Positions 1 through 8,664 of a stretch of DNA of 64,000 nucleotides are shown here, in pieces (positions within the stretch are counted from its first letter, which is position 1; the number at the start of each line of letters is the position of its first letter). The notes under the pieces are model-generated. The model ran no database searches. It was not told the DNA's origin and saw only the letters and a program-made list of their open reading frames with translations. This stretch comes from Psychroserpens damuponensis (GTDB lineage Bacteria > Bacteroidota > Bacteroidia > Flavobacteriales > Flavobacteriaceae), in contig NZ_JXJO01000010.1 in the NCBI RefSeq assembly GCF_000826655.1, positions 168,059 through 232,058 of the forward strand, read 5' to 3'. Both the position numbers and the translations under genes were made by a program.

Positions 1-1623
1 CCTGAAGGCATTGACCCAGATCTAATTGAAGGAGAGCCAGCTGTAACTATTGGTTATAATTTTGCAAATGGCGCAGGCTTTCCTGAACAAGATGCTAATT
101 GGGCTGGTTATATGAACTTTTTAATTAAAGATATTGGACCAGGACTTTTAGGATACTCTCCTTTAGGTGGAAATTTAACTAATGGTGGAGCCGTAGTTAT
201 GAACTTAGAAACTTTTGGTACTAGTTCTGATTGTACTGGTTCTAATATTGGACCACAAGCTCCTTTTAACTTAGGACGTACGGTAACTCATGAACTTGGA
301 CACTTTTATAGTTTAGGACACCCTTGGGGTAATGATCAAAACGTAAGTTGTGCATCAGATGATGGTTTTGCAGATACACCAAACACAGGTCAACAAACCT
401 ATAATTGCCCAACACCAGGATCTTTAAATGCTTGTTCTGCTCCACAAAAAATTCTATCAATGAATTATATGGATTATGTAAATGATGCATGTATGTATAT
501 GTTTACACCAAATCAAATGAGTGCGGTTGATGCCTACGTATCAAGTGTTATTGCACCTGGTATTAAGCCAGGAGTTTGTGAACCAGCAGTTCCTGGATTT
601 AACATAGCCTCTTCTGGAGATGATACAATCTTAAGTTGTCCTACAACAGATAATCAAGTGAGTTTTGATTTTTCTTATTCAACTGTAATGGGCTTTAATG
701 AAACTACAACATTTACTGCAACGGGAGTTCCTGCAGGTGCAACAGCTACTTTTTCTCCAGCTAATCTAAATTCTGATGGTAATGTTACTATGACAATTAA
801 CAATATTAACCTAACGGCTGAAGGAGATTATACAATTACAGTTACTGGTACTTCTACACCAAGTAACGTTACTGAATCAGTAGATGTTGTTTTAGAAAAT
901 AATTGTGTAGAAACTGTTTGTGATGATTATGTTGCTACAGGACTACCAGTTGTTATATCTGCTTCAGGTTCGAATGATTATACCTCTACTATAACGATAA
1001 CTGATGATTTACCAGTTGAAGATGTAAATGTTACTGTAAATATAGATCATGATTGGATTAGAGATATTAGGGTAACACTAACAAGTCCTAACGGAACAGA
1101 AGTTATACTTACTAACAATATTGGTCTTGATGGAGCAGGAGAATATTTAAATACAATATTTGATCAAGAAGCTAGCTTAGCTATAGAAGATCAAGTTTCT
1201 CCTTTTTCTGGTACATTTACACCATTAGAAGATTTATCAGTAATTTATGGTGAAATGTCTGCTGGTGACTGGGTTTTAACTGTCACAGATCTTTTCAATA
1301 TCGATGGTGGTAATTTTAATGCATTTGAATTAGAACTATGTCTTGAGTCACCATTAAGTGTTGATGAATTTGGATTTGAAGATTTTGCAATTTTCCCTAA
1401 TCCAAATGAGGGAGAGTTTACAATAAAATTAAATTCTAATTCTGGAAATGCAATCAATGTAGATGTCTACGACATTAGAGGTCGTAATATTTATAACAAC
1501 TCTTATAACAATGGTTTCAACTTTAACCAAACAGTGAAATTAAACAATGTGCAATCTGGATTATACTTAGTAAGTATTTCAGATGGTGATAAAAATATCA
1601 CTAGAAAGATTGTTGTAGAATAA
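1..1623 (+). CDS. Secreted M43-type (pappalysin/cytophagalysin-like) metalloprotease with T9SS sorting domain, 5' end missing
   Basis: The frame is open from base 1, so the start codon, signal peptide and propeptide lie outside the window; 540 residues are visible. A zinc-binding metzincin motif HELGHFYSLGH begins at base 289 and is followed by a Met-turn-like SMNYMD. Residues ~307-450 form a proprotein-convertase P-domain, closely matching the one in the next gene (TLTSPNGT, FDQE, GDWVLTVTD). The last ~85 residues (VFPNP-like FPNPNEG, then YDIRGR, QSGLYLVSI) are a type A T9SS C-terminal sorting domain. The protein should be exported by Sec, passed across the outer membrane by T9SS, and act as an extracellular endopeptidase. 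Family assignment is confident; substrate is unknown. An internal ATG at 112 is not the real start because homology continues upstream of it. Confidence 0.88.
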   Translation, partial: PEGIDPDLIEGEPAVTIGYNFANGAGFPEQDANWAGYMNFLIKDIGPGLLGYSPLGGNLTNGGAVVMNLETFGTSSDCTGSNIGPQAPFNLGRTVTHELGHFYSLGHPWGNDQNVSCASDDGFADTPNTGQQTYNCPTPGSLNACSAPQKILSMNYMDYVNDACMYMFTPNQMSAVDAYVSSVIAPGIKPGVCEPAVPGFNIASSGDDTILSCPTTDNQVSFDFSYSTVMGFNETTTFTATGVPAGATATFSPANLNSDGNVTMTINNINLTAEGDYTITVTGTSTPSNVTESVDVVLENNCVETVCDDYVATGLPVVISASGSNDYTSTITITDDLPVEDVNVTVNIDHDWIRDIRVTLTSPNGTEVILTNNIGLDGAGEYLNTIFDQEASLAIEDQVSPFSGTFTPLEDLSVIYGEMSAGDWVLTVTDLFNIDGGNFNAFELELCLESPLSVDEFGFEDFAIFPNPNEGEFTIKLNSNSGNAINVDVYDIRGRNIYNNSYNNGFNFNQTVKLNNVQSGLYLVSISDGDKNITRKIVVE

Positions 1624-1643
1624 TTTTAATATAATCTTTTATC

Positions 1644-1677
1644 AAAAGGAGAGGCTATTTTTAGTCTCTCCTTTTTT
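1644..1677 (+). terminator. Rho-independent terminator after the first protease
   Basis: Perfect 10-bp stem (AAAAGGAGAG pairing with CTCTCCTTTT) with a 12-nt loop, running into T6, 20 bp after the stop codon. Confidence 0.85.
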
Positions 1678-1756
1678 AATTTTTAAAAACAAATATTTTT
1701 GTTGTTTTTAGTAAATCTGCAATGAATAGAATATTTTTATATAAAAAAATTTAATT

Positions 1757-4700
1757 ATGAAAACAAAATTATACCACTTGTTATCTTTTTCTTTCTTACT
1801 AGCATCTCTTTCTTTAAATGCCCAAGAAAGTCAATGGCAGAAAACTCAATTTATTGAAGGTACCCAAGGTGTCTCACTACAAGGTTTAAACCAAAAACAC
1901 TATTCAGTTTTTAATTTAGATATAGAAAAAATTAAACAGCAACTTACCAATGCTCCTTTGAGGCAGCAGTCTCAAGGATACTCCAACACACTCGTTAGCT
2001 TTCCTAGTATTAATGGTAAACTACAACAATACCGTATAGTAGAAACTTCTATTTTTTCTTCGGAAGACAATGCAGCACAACACCCAAATATTAAAACTTA
2101 TTTAGGCTTTAATACAGGTAATTCAAGCACAAGAATACGTTTTAGCATTACACCTTTAGGTCTTAAAGCAATGATTTCTGAGCCAGGAAAAGAAGTTGTT
2201 TACATACAACCAGTTACTAAAGTATCTAATGGTCAATATTTAATTTATAATAAACGAGCAGAGATTAACGCATCTAATACTTATGAATGTTTAACCGAAG
2301 ACATTGACATTTCAAAAACAATTACCAATAATCAAATATCAAGAGATGCCAACGACCAAGTTTTAAGAACCTTTAGAATGGCAATGTCTGTAACATCAGA
2401 GTACACCAATTTTTGGGATGATGGAGACAACTCTAATGGCAATGCACAGGAAGACGCTTTAGCTCAATTGGTTTCAACATTAAATAGAACCAATGAGGTC
2501 TTTGAAGTAGACATGGCAATTACATTTTTATTAGTAGATACACTAGATGATCCTGCTCTAGACCTAGTGTACTCTGGAACAGATCCTTACGGAAACAATT
2601 TAAATGGAGATTTACAATCAAATCTAACAGCTACTGTTGGAGAAGGAGACTATGATATTGGACATCTTTTGGACTTTGGAGGTAATAACGGTAATGCAGG
2701 ATGTATAGGTTGTGTTTGCGAAAGCGGAAAAGGAAGTGGTTTTTCCTCACATTCATTTGCCGATAATGATGGAGGCCCTTTTATGGCCGACTTTTTTGAC
2801 ATAGATTATGTGCCACACGAAATAGGACATCAAATGGGAGCAAATCACACATATTCTTATAATTCTGAACAAACAGGTGTAAATGTTGAGCCTGGAAGCG
2901 GAACAACTATCATGGGTTACGCAGGTATTACAGGAGGAAATGATGTTCAAGATCATAGCGATCCTTACTTTCATTATGCGAGTATTGATCAAATTCTTGA
3001 CAATGTAACTAGTGGAGCTAATCAATGCGCTATCGTTACAAACATAACCAACAATCCACCAATTGCAAATGCTGGCAATGATTTTACCATACCTATGGGA
3101 ACCGCTTTTATTTTAAAAGGCGCAGCTACAGATGATAATTCGGGAGATATTTTAACCTACACTTGGGAACAAATTGATGACGGCATAACCACTAACGGAA
3201 GTTTTGGCCCAAATAAAACTACAGGAGCTGTTTGGCGATCTAGACCTCCTAGCATTTCACCTAATAGATATATGCCAATTTTAAACAGAGTATTAAATGG
3301 GCAATTGACAGAATCTAACCCTGTTGAAACTACTGAAAACACATCTTGGGAGACCGTATCTACAGTTAGTAGAAATTTAAATTTCGCGCTTACTGTGAGA
3401 GATCGATCTGATGCAGGAGGTGTTGGTCAAATGCCTCAAACAGATTTTGATGAAATGATAGTAACTGTAGATGACACCTCTGGACCTTTTACTGTTACGT
3501 CTCAAAGTACAAATGAAAATTGGGATGCAGGCTCAACCCAAACTATTACTTGGGATGTTGCAGGAACAAATACAGGATCTGTTAATACACCAACTGTAAA
3601 TATTCTCTTATCTGTAGATGGCGGACAAACTTTCCCTTTTATAATGGCCTCCAATGTTCCTAATGATGGCTCTCACAGTGTAACTGTACCAATAACAGGT
3701 GGAGACACTAGTATGGCTAGAATAATTGTTGAAGGAAACAATAATATTTTTTATGCTGTTAACTCAAGTAGTTTTTCCATACAAGAATCAGAATTTGTTA
3801 TTACATTAGATGATTCATCTGTTAATATTTGCCAACCAGATAATGCTATTTACAATTTCACGTACAACACATTTCTCGGTTTTAATGATCCTTCTACTTT
3901 TTCTGTAGTTGGATTACCTGCAGGAGTAACAGCAGTAATAAATCCTTTAACCGCTACAACAAATGGTACCACCGGAACAATAACAGTATCTGGAACAAAC
4001 ACCTTACCTGTTGGGAGTTATAATTTTACTTTTCAAGGGACATCTGGCACTATAACAAAATCAGTAGATGCAACACTAAATATATTTAGCCCTACATTAG
4101 ATCCTGTGACGCTAGTAAGCCATGCAAATGGAGCTATTGATGTGCCAGCCGATGGTACTTTAGAGTGGGATTTAAATACTAATGCTCAAGATTATTTAAT
4201 TGAAATTGCTACTGACGCAAGTTTTAATTCTATCATTGAGACTGCAACTACTATGTCTAATTCTTACGTAACTTCTAATTTAGGTGCAAATACAGAATAT
4301 TTTTGGAGAGTAACAGCTTCTAACCAATGTGCAACTGCTATACCATCTTCTACATTTAGTTTTACAACTGCTAATTTAACGTGTGATGTTTTTATAGACG
4401 ACATAGCTCAAAGCATTTCACCTAATGGAGCAGGCAACACCATTACCTCTACTATAAATATTGGACCTAATTTTCCACTTACTGATGTCAATGTCGTTAT
4501 TGATATAAATCATACATGGGTTGGAGATTTAGATATTACATTAACAAGTCCTGCTGGTACTGTGATTGAATTAACATCAGACAACGGGTTTAACGGTGAC
4601 AATTATACCGATACGGTGTTTGATCAAGAAGGCACTGATGGCTCCATTGTTGATGGAGCTGCACCTTTTACAGGTAGTTATATTCCTGAAGGAGACTTAT

Positions 4701-5092
4701 CAACTTTGAATGGCGAAATGTCTGGTGGAGACTGGATTCTTACTGTTGTTGATGATGCTAACGCAGATGGTGGTACTTTTAATAGTTTTAGCTTAGCGCT
4801 TTGTGTACAAGGAACACTTTCTGTAGATGACTTAGACAGCAATTTTTCTGAGTTTTTAGTATACCCAAATCCAAACAATGGTTCATTTAACATAAAACTA
4901 AACAGTGTATCAAATAATGACATTGATATTTCTGTATTTGATATAAGAGGAAGACAAATTTACAACAACCTTTATAAAAGTTCTCCTCGTTTTAATAAGG
5001 TTATTAGTTTAGAAAATGTTCAATCTGGAGTTTATCTTGTGCAAGTAAGCAATGGCTTAAACAAACAAACTAAAAAAATTATAGTCAATTAA
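1757..5092 (+). CDS. Secreted reprolysin-like metzincin protease with P-domain and T9SS sorting domain
   Basis: 1111 residues. Residues 1-23 are a Sec signal peptide ending at LNAQ. The zinc site HEIGHQMGANH starts at residue 354, preceded by a cysteine-rich stretch and followed by IMGYAG as Met-turn; this is the reprolysin-like (M12B-type) metzincin pattern common in Flavobacteriia. Ig-like/PKD-like and fibronectin-like beta regions follow, then a P-domain (~875-1020) and a C-terminal T9SS sorting domain (YPNPNNG, FDIRGR, QSGVYLVQV). The P-domain and tail are clear relatives of those in the gene immediately upstream, although the catalytic domains belong to different families, which suggests a shared C-terminal cassette. 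Probably an extracellular nutrient-scavenging or adhesive protease. The terminator between the two proteases argues for separate transcripts. Confidence 0.88.
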   Translation: MKTKLYHLLSFSFLLASLSLNAQESQWQKTQFIEGTQGVSLQGLNQKHYSVFNLDIEKIKQQLTNAPLRQQSQGYSNTLVSFPSINGKLQQYRIVETSIFSSEDNAAQHPNIKTYLGFNTGNSSTRIRFSITPLGLKAMISEPGKEVVYIQPVTKVSNGQYLIYNKRAEINASNTYECLTEDIDISKTITNNQISRDANDQVLRTFRMAMSVTSEYTNFWDDGDNSNGNAQEDALAQLVSTLNRTNEVFEVDMAITFLLVDTLDDPALDLVYSGTDPYGNNLNGDLQSNLTATVGEGDYDIGHLLDFGGNNGNAGCIGCVCESGKGSGFSSHSFADNDGGPFMADFFDIDYVPHEIGHQMGANHTYSYNSEQTGVNVEPGSGTTIMGYAGITGGNDVQDHSDPYFHYASIDQILDNVTSGANQCAIVTNITNNPPIANAGNDFTIPMGTAFILKGAATDDNSGDILTYTWEQIDDGITTNGSFGPNKTTGAVWRSRPPSISPNRYMPILNRVLNGQLTESNPVETTENTSWETVSTVSRNLNFALTVRDRSDAGGVGQMPQTDFDEMIVTVDDTSGPFTVTSQSTNENWDAGSTQTITWDVAGTNTGSVNTPTVNILLSVDGGQTFPFIMASNVPNDGSHSVTVPITGGDTSMARIIVEGNNNIFYAVNSSSFSIQESEFVITLDDSSVNICQPDNAIYNFTYNTFLGFNDPSTFSVVGLPAGVTAVINPLTATTNGTTGTITVSGTNTLPVGSYNFTFQGTSGTITKSVDATLNIFSPTLDPVTLVSHANGAIDVPADGTLEWDLNTNAQDYLIEIATDASFNSIIETATTMSNSYVTSNLGANTEYFWRVTASNQCATAIPSSTFSFTTANLTCDVFIDDIAQSISPNGAGNTITSTINIGPNFPLTDVNVVIDINHTWVGDLDITLTSPAGTVIELTSDNGFNGDNYTDTVFDQEGTDGSIVDGAAPFTGSYIPEGDLSTLNGEMSGGDWILTVVDDANADGGTFNSFSLALCVQGTLSVDDLDSNFSEFLVYPNPNNGSFNIKLNSVSNNDIDISVFDIRGRQIYNNLYKSSPRFNKVISLENVQSGVYLVQVSNGLNKQTKKIIVN

Positions 5093-5111
5093 ATTACAAA
5101 TGTTGTATTAT

Positions 5112-5145
5112 AAAAAAAAGGAAGCTTTAACAGCTTCCTTTTTTT
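5112..5145. terminator. Bidirectional terminator between the protease and pth
   Basis: AAGGAAGCT pairs with AGCTTCCTT around a 5-nt loop, with A8 before and T-rich sequence after, so it can serve both convergent genes. Confidence 0.85.
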
Positions 5146-5710
5146 ATTTACCATTAAACGTGTTCATGGTATTTTGTATTCCTGCCAAACCAAAAGATTT
5201 AATTAGCTCTATAGATTTTTCAAAACGCTCTGGCAACTTACTATATTCGTCCTCAGTCCATTCACCTAAAACATAATCTACTTGCCGTCCTTTACTAAAT
5301 TCATCGCTGATACCAAATCTAAACCTATTATATTTCGTGGTTTGCAAGGTATGCTGAATGTCTTTTAGACCATTGTGTCCTCCATCGCTACCTTTAGTTT
5401 TAACTCTAATGTTTCCGAAGGGAAGGTTTAAATCGTCTGTAATTACGAGCAAGTTCTCTTGTGGTATTTTTTCTTTTGTTAACCAATATTGCACTGCTTT
5501 TCCGCTTAAATTCATGTACGTACTAGGCTTTAAAAGAATAAACGTTCTTCCCTTAATTTTGTAGGTTGTTATATCTCCAAGTTTTTGAGTTTCGAAAGTA
5601 AGGGCTTCTTTATGAGCTAAAGCATCTAAGATTTTAAAGCCTATATTATGCCTTGTATTTGTATATTTTTCGCCAATGTTGCCTAACCCAACAATAAGAA
5701 ATTTTTTCAT
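5144..5710 (-). CDS. pth: Peptidyl-tRNA hydrolase
   Basis: 188 residues, the normal length for bacterial Pth. It releases peptides from prematurely dissociated peptidyl-tRNA in the cytoplasm. Visible motifs are VGLGN (residues 7-11), the catalytic histidine in NTRHNIGF (His21), KPSTYMNLSG with the substrate-binding Asn, and ITDDLNLPFG followed by GSDGGHNGLKDI. The usual GLGNPG is GLGNIG here, a change outside the catalytic residues. It lies 162 bp downstream of rplY on the same strand, a frequent Bacteroidota pairing, but a terminator hairpin separates them. The start is fixed by the canonical N-terminal MKKFLIVGLGN. Confidence 0.95.
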   Translation of the reverse strand: MKKFLIVGLGNIGEKYTNTRHNIGFKILDALAHKEALTFETQKLGDITTYKIKGRTFILLKPSTYMNLSGKAVQYWLTKEKIPQENLLVITDDLNLPFGNIRVKTKGSDGGHNGLKDIQHTLQTTKYNRFRFGISDEFSKGRQVDYVLGEWTEDEYSKLPERFEKSIELIKSFGLAGIQNTMNTFNGK

Positions 5711-5816
5711 AGGATCTTTTTCTTCTACATCAAATGATGCAGATTTATTATTAAATAGGTTACGTATAAATTTCCAGATAATATTTACATTTAGTTGTAC
5801 TACTACTTTTCAAAAA

Positions 5817-5851
5817 TAAAAAAGCATTCTAAATAAATAGAATGCTTTTTA
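5817..5851 (-). terminator. Terminator of rplY
   Basis: Twelve-bp stem AAAAGCATTCTA/TAGAATGCTTTT with a 6-nt loop directly after the rplY stop; the flanking A-run reads as T on the minus strand. Confidence 0.85.
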
Positions 5852-5872
5852 ATATTGTAGAACAAAATATGT

Positions 5873-6517
5873 TTATTCTTTTACTGCAGCTGCATCATCA
5901 GTTTCAGTTGAAGGCACTCCTCCATCTTCACCTTCAGTTTCATCTTCATCGTCATCATCATCAATAACAGCAGTTCTAGCAGTTTTAATTTGCACTACTA
6001 CTGTGTTATCTGCATGAAGTAATTCGTATCCTTCTCCTTCTAAAGCGGTAACATATAGTTTACCACCAATTTTAAGAGGTGTGATATCTGCTTCTAAGAA
6101 ATCTGGTAAATTTTTAGGTAAAGCTTTTACTCTTAATTTACGTCTGTTTTTACGAAGAATACCTCCATTTAAAACTCCTCTAGATGTTCCTATAATATGT
6201 ACAGGAATATCCATTGCAATTTCTTTGTCTTCAAATAAACGGTAGAAATCTACATGTAGAATTCTATCTGTTACTGGGTGAAATTGGATGTCTTGTAAAA
6301 CAGCATCATAAGTTTCACCATTTTCTATGGCAATCACAACTGTATGCGCATTAGGCGTGTATACAAGTTTAGAAAAAGCCAATTCTGGTGCAGAGAAATG
6401 CACGTTTTGGTCTCCTCCGTATAATACGCAAGGAACCTGACCAGCATTACGTAAAGCCTTCGTTGCCTTCTTGCCTACGCTTTCTCTTTGAGATCCATTG
6501 ATTGTAATTGATTTCAT
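5873..6517 (-). CDS. rplY: 50S ribosomal protein L25, long TL5/Ctc form
   Basis: 214 residues, the two-domain CTC/TL5 form, which binds 5S rRNA through its N-terminal L25 domain ([13 protein letters not shown], then VPCVLYGG and [10 protein letters not shown]). The C-terminal beta domain (residues ~95-180) is followed by a very acidic tail rich in Asp and Glu and ending AAAVKE, typical of Flavobacteriaceae. It follows prs on the same strand (99-bp gap), an arrangement widely conserved in bacteria, so the two are probably co-transcribed. Confidence 0.95.
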   Translation of the reverse strand: MKSITINGSQRESVGKKATKALRNAGQVPCVLYGGDQNVHFSAPELAFSKLVYTPNAHTVVIAIENGETYDAVLQDIQFHPVTDRILHVDFYRLFEDKEIAMDIPVHIIGTSRGVLNGGILRKNRRKLRVKALPKNLPDFLEADITPLKIGGKLYVTALEGEGYELLHADNTVVVQIKTARTAVIDDDDDEDETEGEDGGVPSTETDDAAAVKE

Positions 6518-6616
6518 TTAAAAAAATTTATAATTATTATTAATACTCATTTTTATAACCGTAGTAAAAAATACACTTTGGTTGTAAAGCTCATTTCTAG
6601 TAGCTGAGCTAAAAAG

Positions 6617-7558
6617 CTACATTAAAAACTTCGAGCTGATAGATCTATTAAAATGCACATTATGCATTACTTCTGCGAATAAATCAGCACAGCTTAAAAC
6701 TCTAATTTTTTCACTTTTTTGTTTGAGCGGAATTGAATCTGTTACGATCAACTCTTCTAGTTTAGAGTTTTCTAGTTTATTATATGCTTCACCTGATAAA
6801 ATAGGATGTGTACAAATAGCTCTTACACTAAGTGCTCCTTTTTCCATCATTAAATCTGCTGCCTTGGTTAATGTTCCTGCTGTATCTACCATATCATCTA
6901 CCAATACGACATTTTTTCCAGTAACATCTCCAATTAATTCCATATGAGAAATCACATTAGCTTTTGCACGTTGCTTATAGCAAATAACCACATCACTTTC
7001 TAAGGCTTTAGAATACGCATAAGCACGTTTTGATCCACCCATATCTGGAGAAGCAATAGTTAGATTTTCTAAATTAAGTGATTTTAAATATGGTAAAAAT
7101 ATCGTTGATGCAAACAAATGATCTACTGGTTTCTCAAAGAAACCCTGTATTTGATCTGCATGCAAATCCATAGTAATGATACGCGTTGCACCTGCAGCTT
7201 CTAACATTTTTGCTACTAATTTTGCAGCGATAGGAACTCTAGGTTTATCTTTACGATCTTGTCTTGCCCAACCAAAATAAGGTAAAACAGCGGTAATGTG
7301 TCTTGCCGATGCTCGTTTTGCAGCATCAATCATCAACAACATTTCCATTAAATTTTCTGGTCCAGGATGCGTAGAACCAATAATGAAAGTACGTGCACCT
7401 CTAATAGATTCTTCGTATGATGGCTGAAATTCACCATCACTATATGTTGATGTAATAACATTACCTAAAGGCGCACCAAAGGTTGTAGCGATTTTCTCGG
7501 CAAGTTCTTTACTTTGTCCGCATGCAAATATTTTTGCTTCTGTCACTCCGTTTGGCAT
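6617..7558 (-). CDS. prs: Ribose-phosphate pyrophosphokinase (PRPP synthetase)
   Basis: 313 residues, full length for class I PRPP synthetase, which makes PRPP from ribose 5-phosphate and ATP for nucleotide, His and Trp synthesis. Visible are FGWARQDRKDKPR (catalytic flexible loop), DLHADQIQGFF, SPDMGGSKRA and the PRPP-binding loop VVLVDDMVDTAGT. The C-terminus is slightly atypical but intact. It is the first gene of the prs-rplY group. On the minus strand a TAAATTTG box (7609-7616) lies 51 bp upstream of the start and fits the flavobacterial -7 consensus, but I see no matching -33 TTG. Confidence 0.95.
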   Translation of the reverse strand: MPNGVTEAKIFACGQSKELAEKIATTFGAPLGNVITSTYSDGEFQPSYEESIRGARTFIIGSTHPGPENLMEMLLMIDAAKRASARHITAVLPYFGWARQDRKDKPRVPIAAKLVAKMLEAAGATRIITMDLHADQIQGFFEKPVDHLFASTIFLPYLKSLNLENLTIASPDMGGSKRAYAYSKALESDVVICYKQRAKANVISHMELIGDVTGKNVVLVDDMVDTAGTLTKAADLMMEKGALSVRAICTHPILSGEAYNKLENSKLEELIVTDSIPLKQKSEKIRVLSCADLFAEVMHNVHFNRSISSKFLM

Positions 7559-7655
7559 TGGTAATGAATTATTTGTGTTAATAAGACACGCTTTATTTTA
7601 ACGAGGTGCAAATTTAGGAATTTATTTGAACTGAAAAAGCATAAAACCTACTATT

Positions 7656-7690
7656 TTTGACAGATTGTAATAAATTATTTTATAATTTTG
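7656..7690 (+). promoter_or_regulatory. Probable promoter of tRNA-Leu
   Basis: TTTG at 7656-7659 and TAATTTTG at 7683-7690 match the Bacteroidota -33/-7 boxes with a 23-bp spacer, at the long end of the accepted range. The -7 box ends 12 bp before the tRNA. Confidence 0.5.
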
Positions 7691-7702
7691 CAGTCTGAAA
7701 AC

Positions 7703-7784
7703 GCTCAAGTGGTGGAATTGGTAGACACGTTGGATTCAAAATCCAATGTCGCGAGACGTGTGGGTTCGATTCCCACCTTGAGTA
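7703..7784 (+). tRNA. tRNA-Leu, anticodon CAA (reads UUG)
   Basis: 82 nt. The acceptor stem GCTCAAG pairs with CTTGAGT (one G-U), with discriminator A at 7784. The anticodon stem TTGGA/TCCAA holds the loop TTCAAAA, giving anticodon CAA. There is a long variable arm as expected for a class II tRNA, and the T-loop is TTCGATT. CCA is not encoded. The 3' end is used as the integration site of the element that follows, which restores a complete tRNA. Confidence 0.95.
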
Positions 7785-7785
7785 C
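7765..7785 (+). repeat. attL, 21-bp direct repeat inside the tRNA-Leu 3' end
   Basis: Identical over 21 bp to 14053-14073 and covering the T-arm and acceptor 3' strand. Sequences diverge immediately on both sides of the repeat, as expected for a tyrosine-integrase core site. Confidence 0.93.
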
Positions 7786-7802
7786 TTATTTAATGTTTAT
7801 TG

Positions 7803-7841
7803 AACCTTAATAGCTTGAAAAACAGTTGTTAAGGTTTTTTT
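7803..7841 (+). terminator. Element-borne terminator downstream of tRNA-Leu
   Basis: AACCTTAA (7803-7810) pairs with TTAAGGTT (7829-7836) and is followed by a T-run. It lies inside the element 18 bp past attL and probably replaces the displaced tRNA terminator. Confidence 0.65.
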
Positions 7842-7898
7842 ATAGCTTATTTTTGTACGGTTATTGTATTGTGGGATTGGTTAAGGGGGGGGGTGTGT

Positions 7899-8035
7899 CC
7901 TGAATTACATTTCTATCATTTTACCAGCATAATTATTTGAAGTTTTCGAAGCTATTTGTTTATAGCTATCAATAATATTTGTTAATAACTCAATATGAAT
8001 AGTAGATAAATTGTAATTCCTGAATAACATTTATA
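7899..8035 (+). repeat. Direct-repeat pair near attL
   Basis: CCTGAATTACATTTCTA at 7899-7915 and CCTGAATAACATTTATA at 8019-8035 match at 15 of 17 positions and start 120 bp apart. They lie in non-coding element DNA next to attL, where integrase arm sites or excisionase sites would be expected; that role is inference. A G9 run (7885-7893) sits just upstream. Confidence 0.5.
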
Positions 8036-8125
8036 GTATAGTTGTTAATGTCATTTTGCCACTAATTAAATAAGCCATTCTAACGACGTTGTTAGTTTAG
8101 ATAGTAGTTTGTATGGTCTTTCTTG

Positions 8126-8331
8126 CTGGTGCGTGAGTGGCTGGCTGTGTGCGTGTTGCGTGTGTTCTGGTGCGTGCTTATGTAGGTAGTAAATAATAAT
8201 AGTTATCTGTAGTATATAAGTCTTAGGGTTAAGATGTAACTACTTGATAATGTGATAGTTAAAAAGGTACTTTCAGAGGTAACTACCTAATAGGCAATAT
8301 GTTCTAGCCTGCGTTAAGCATACACTTAGCG
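8126..8331. other. Repeat-dense non-coding region of the element, possible oriT, origin or recombination control site
   Basis: The stretch 7786-8517 has no plausible gene. Within it TGCGTG occurs four times (8130, 8150, 8157, 8171) in a G/T-rich block, with CTGGTGCGTG twice (8126, 8167). GTAACTAC occurs at 8236 and 8279. TAGGTAGT (8183-8190) is inverted as ACTACCTA (8282-8289). CGTTAAG/CTTAGCG (8312-8318 and 8325-8331) form a stem with one G-T mismatch around CATACA. Such clustering in otherwise AT-rich DNA suggests a protein-binding site, but nothing identifies which protein binds. Confidence 0.4.
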
Positions 8332-8460
8332 TATATTTCAACCTTGTTATATTGGTCGTTATAGATAAAAACTATCATAAATATATTTTATCATTGAATA
8401 TAACTATAATAAGGGTTTTAGCTGGCTTTAGGTGTGATGTAACAAATAAATATAACAAGC

Positions 8461-8500
8461 AAAAAAAAGCCTGCTATCGTAATGATAACAAGCCTTTTTT
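8461..8500 (-). terminator. Terminator of the element's small-ORF operon
   Basis: On the minus strand a stem of about 17 bp (from AAAAAAGGCTTG to CAGGCTTTTTTT) closes completely if three G-U pairs are allowed, and ends in T7. The G-U pairs work only in minus-strand RNA, which fixes the direction. Confidence 0.8.
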
Positions 8501-8517
8501 CAAACAGTCTGACAAAT

Positions 8518-8664
8518 CTAAGTTCTAAACATAATTATTAAGACTCCTTCATCTGTTACGATTGGATTCGTTTTAATTTTATAATTATCTGCTGCCGCCT
8601 CATCAATTTCAATCTGTAAATCTTCGGCTAAGTGCTTAACGATTATCTTATACTCTGGCGCCAT
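8518..8664 (-). CDS. Small protein of the integrated element, 48 aa
   Basis: Reads ATG GCG CCA GAG TAT on the minus strand and ends TTT AGA ACT TAG: 48 residues, acidic centre (LQIEIDEAAADNYKI) and hydrophobic end (VLIIMF). Its start overlaps the end of the preceding small ORF by 17 bp in a different frame, and a strong terminator follows 17 bp after its stop. That packing and position support a real translated gene at the end of the operon. I do not recognise the family. Alternatively the ORF is fortuitous. Confidence 0.5.
   Translation of the reverse strand: MAPEYKIIVKHLAEDLQIEIDEAAADNYKIKTNPIVTDEGVLIIMFRT

Noticed and set aside
7885..7893. Phase-variable gene at the G9 tract
   Set aside because: No reading frame of useful length crosses the tract in any register.
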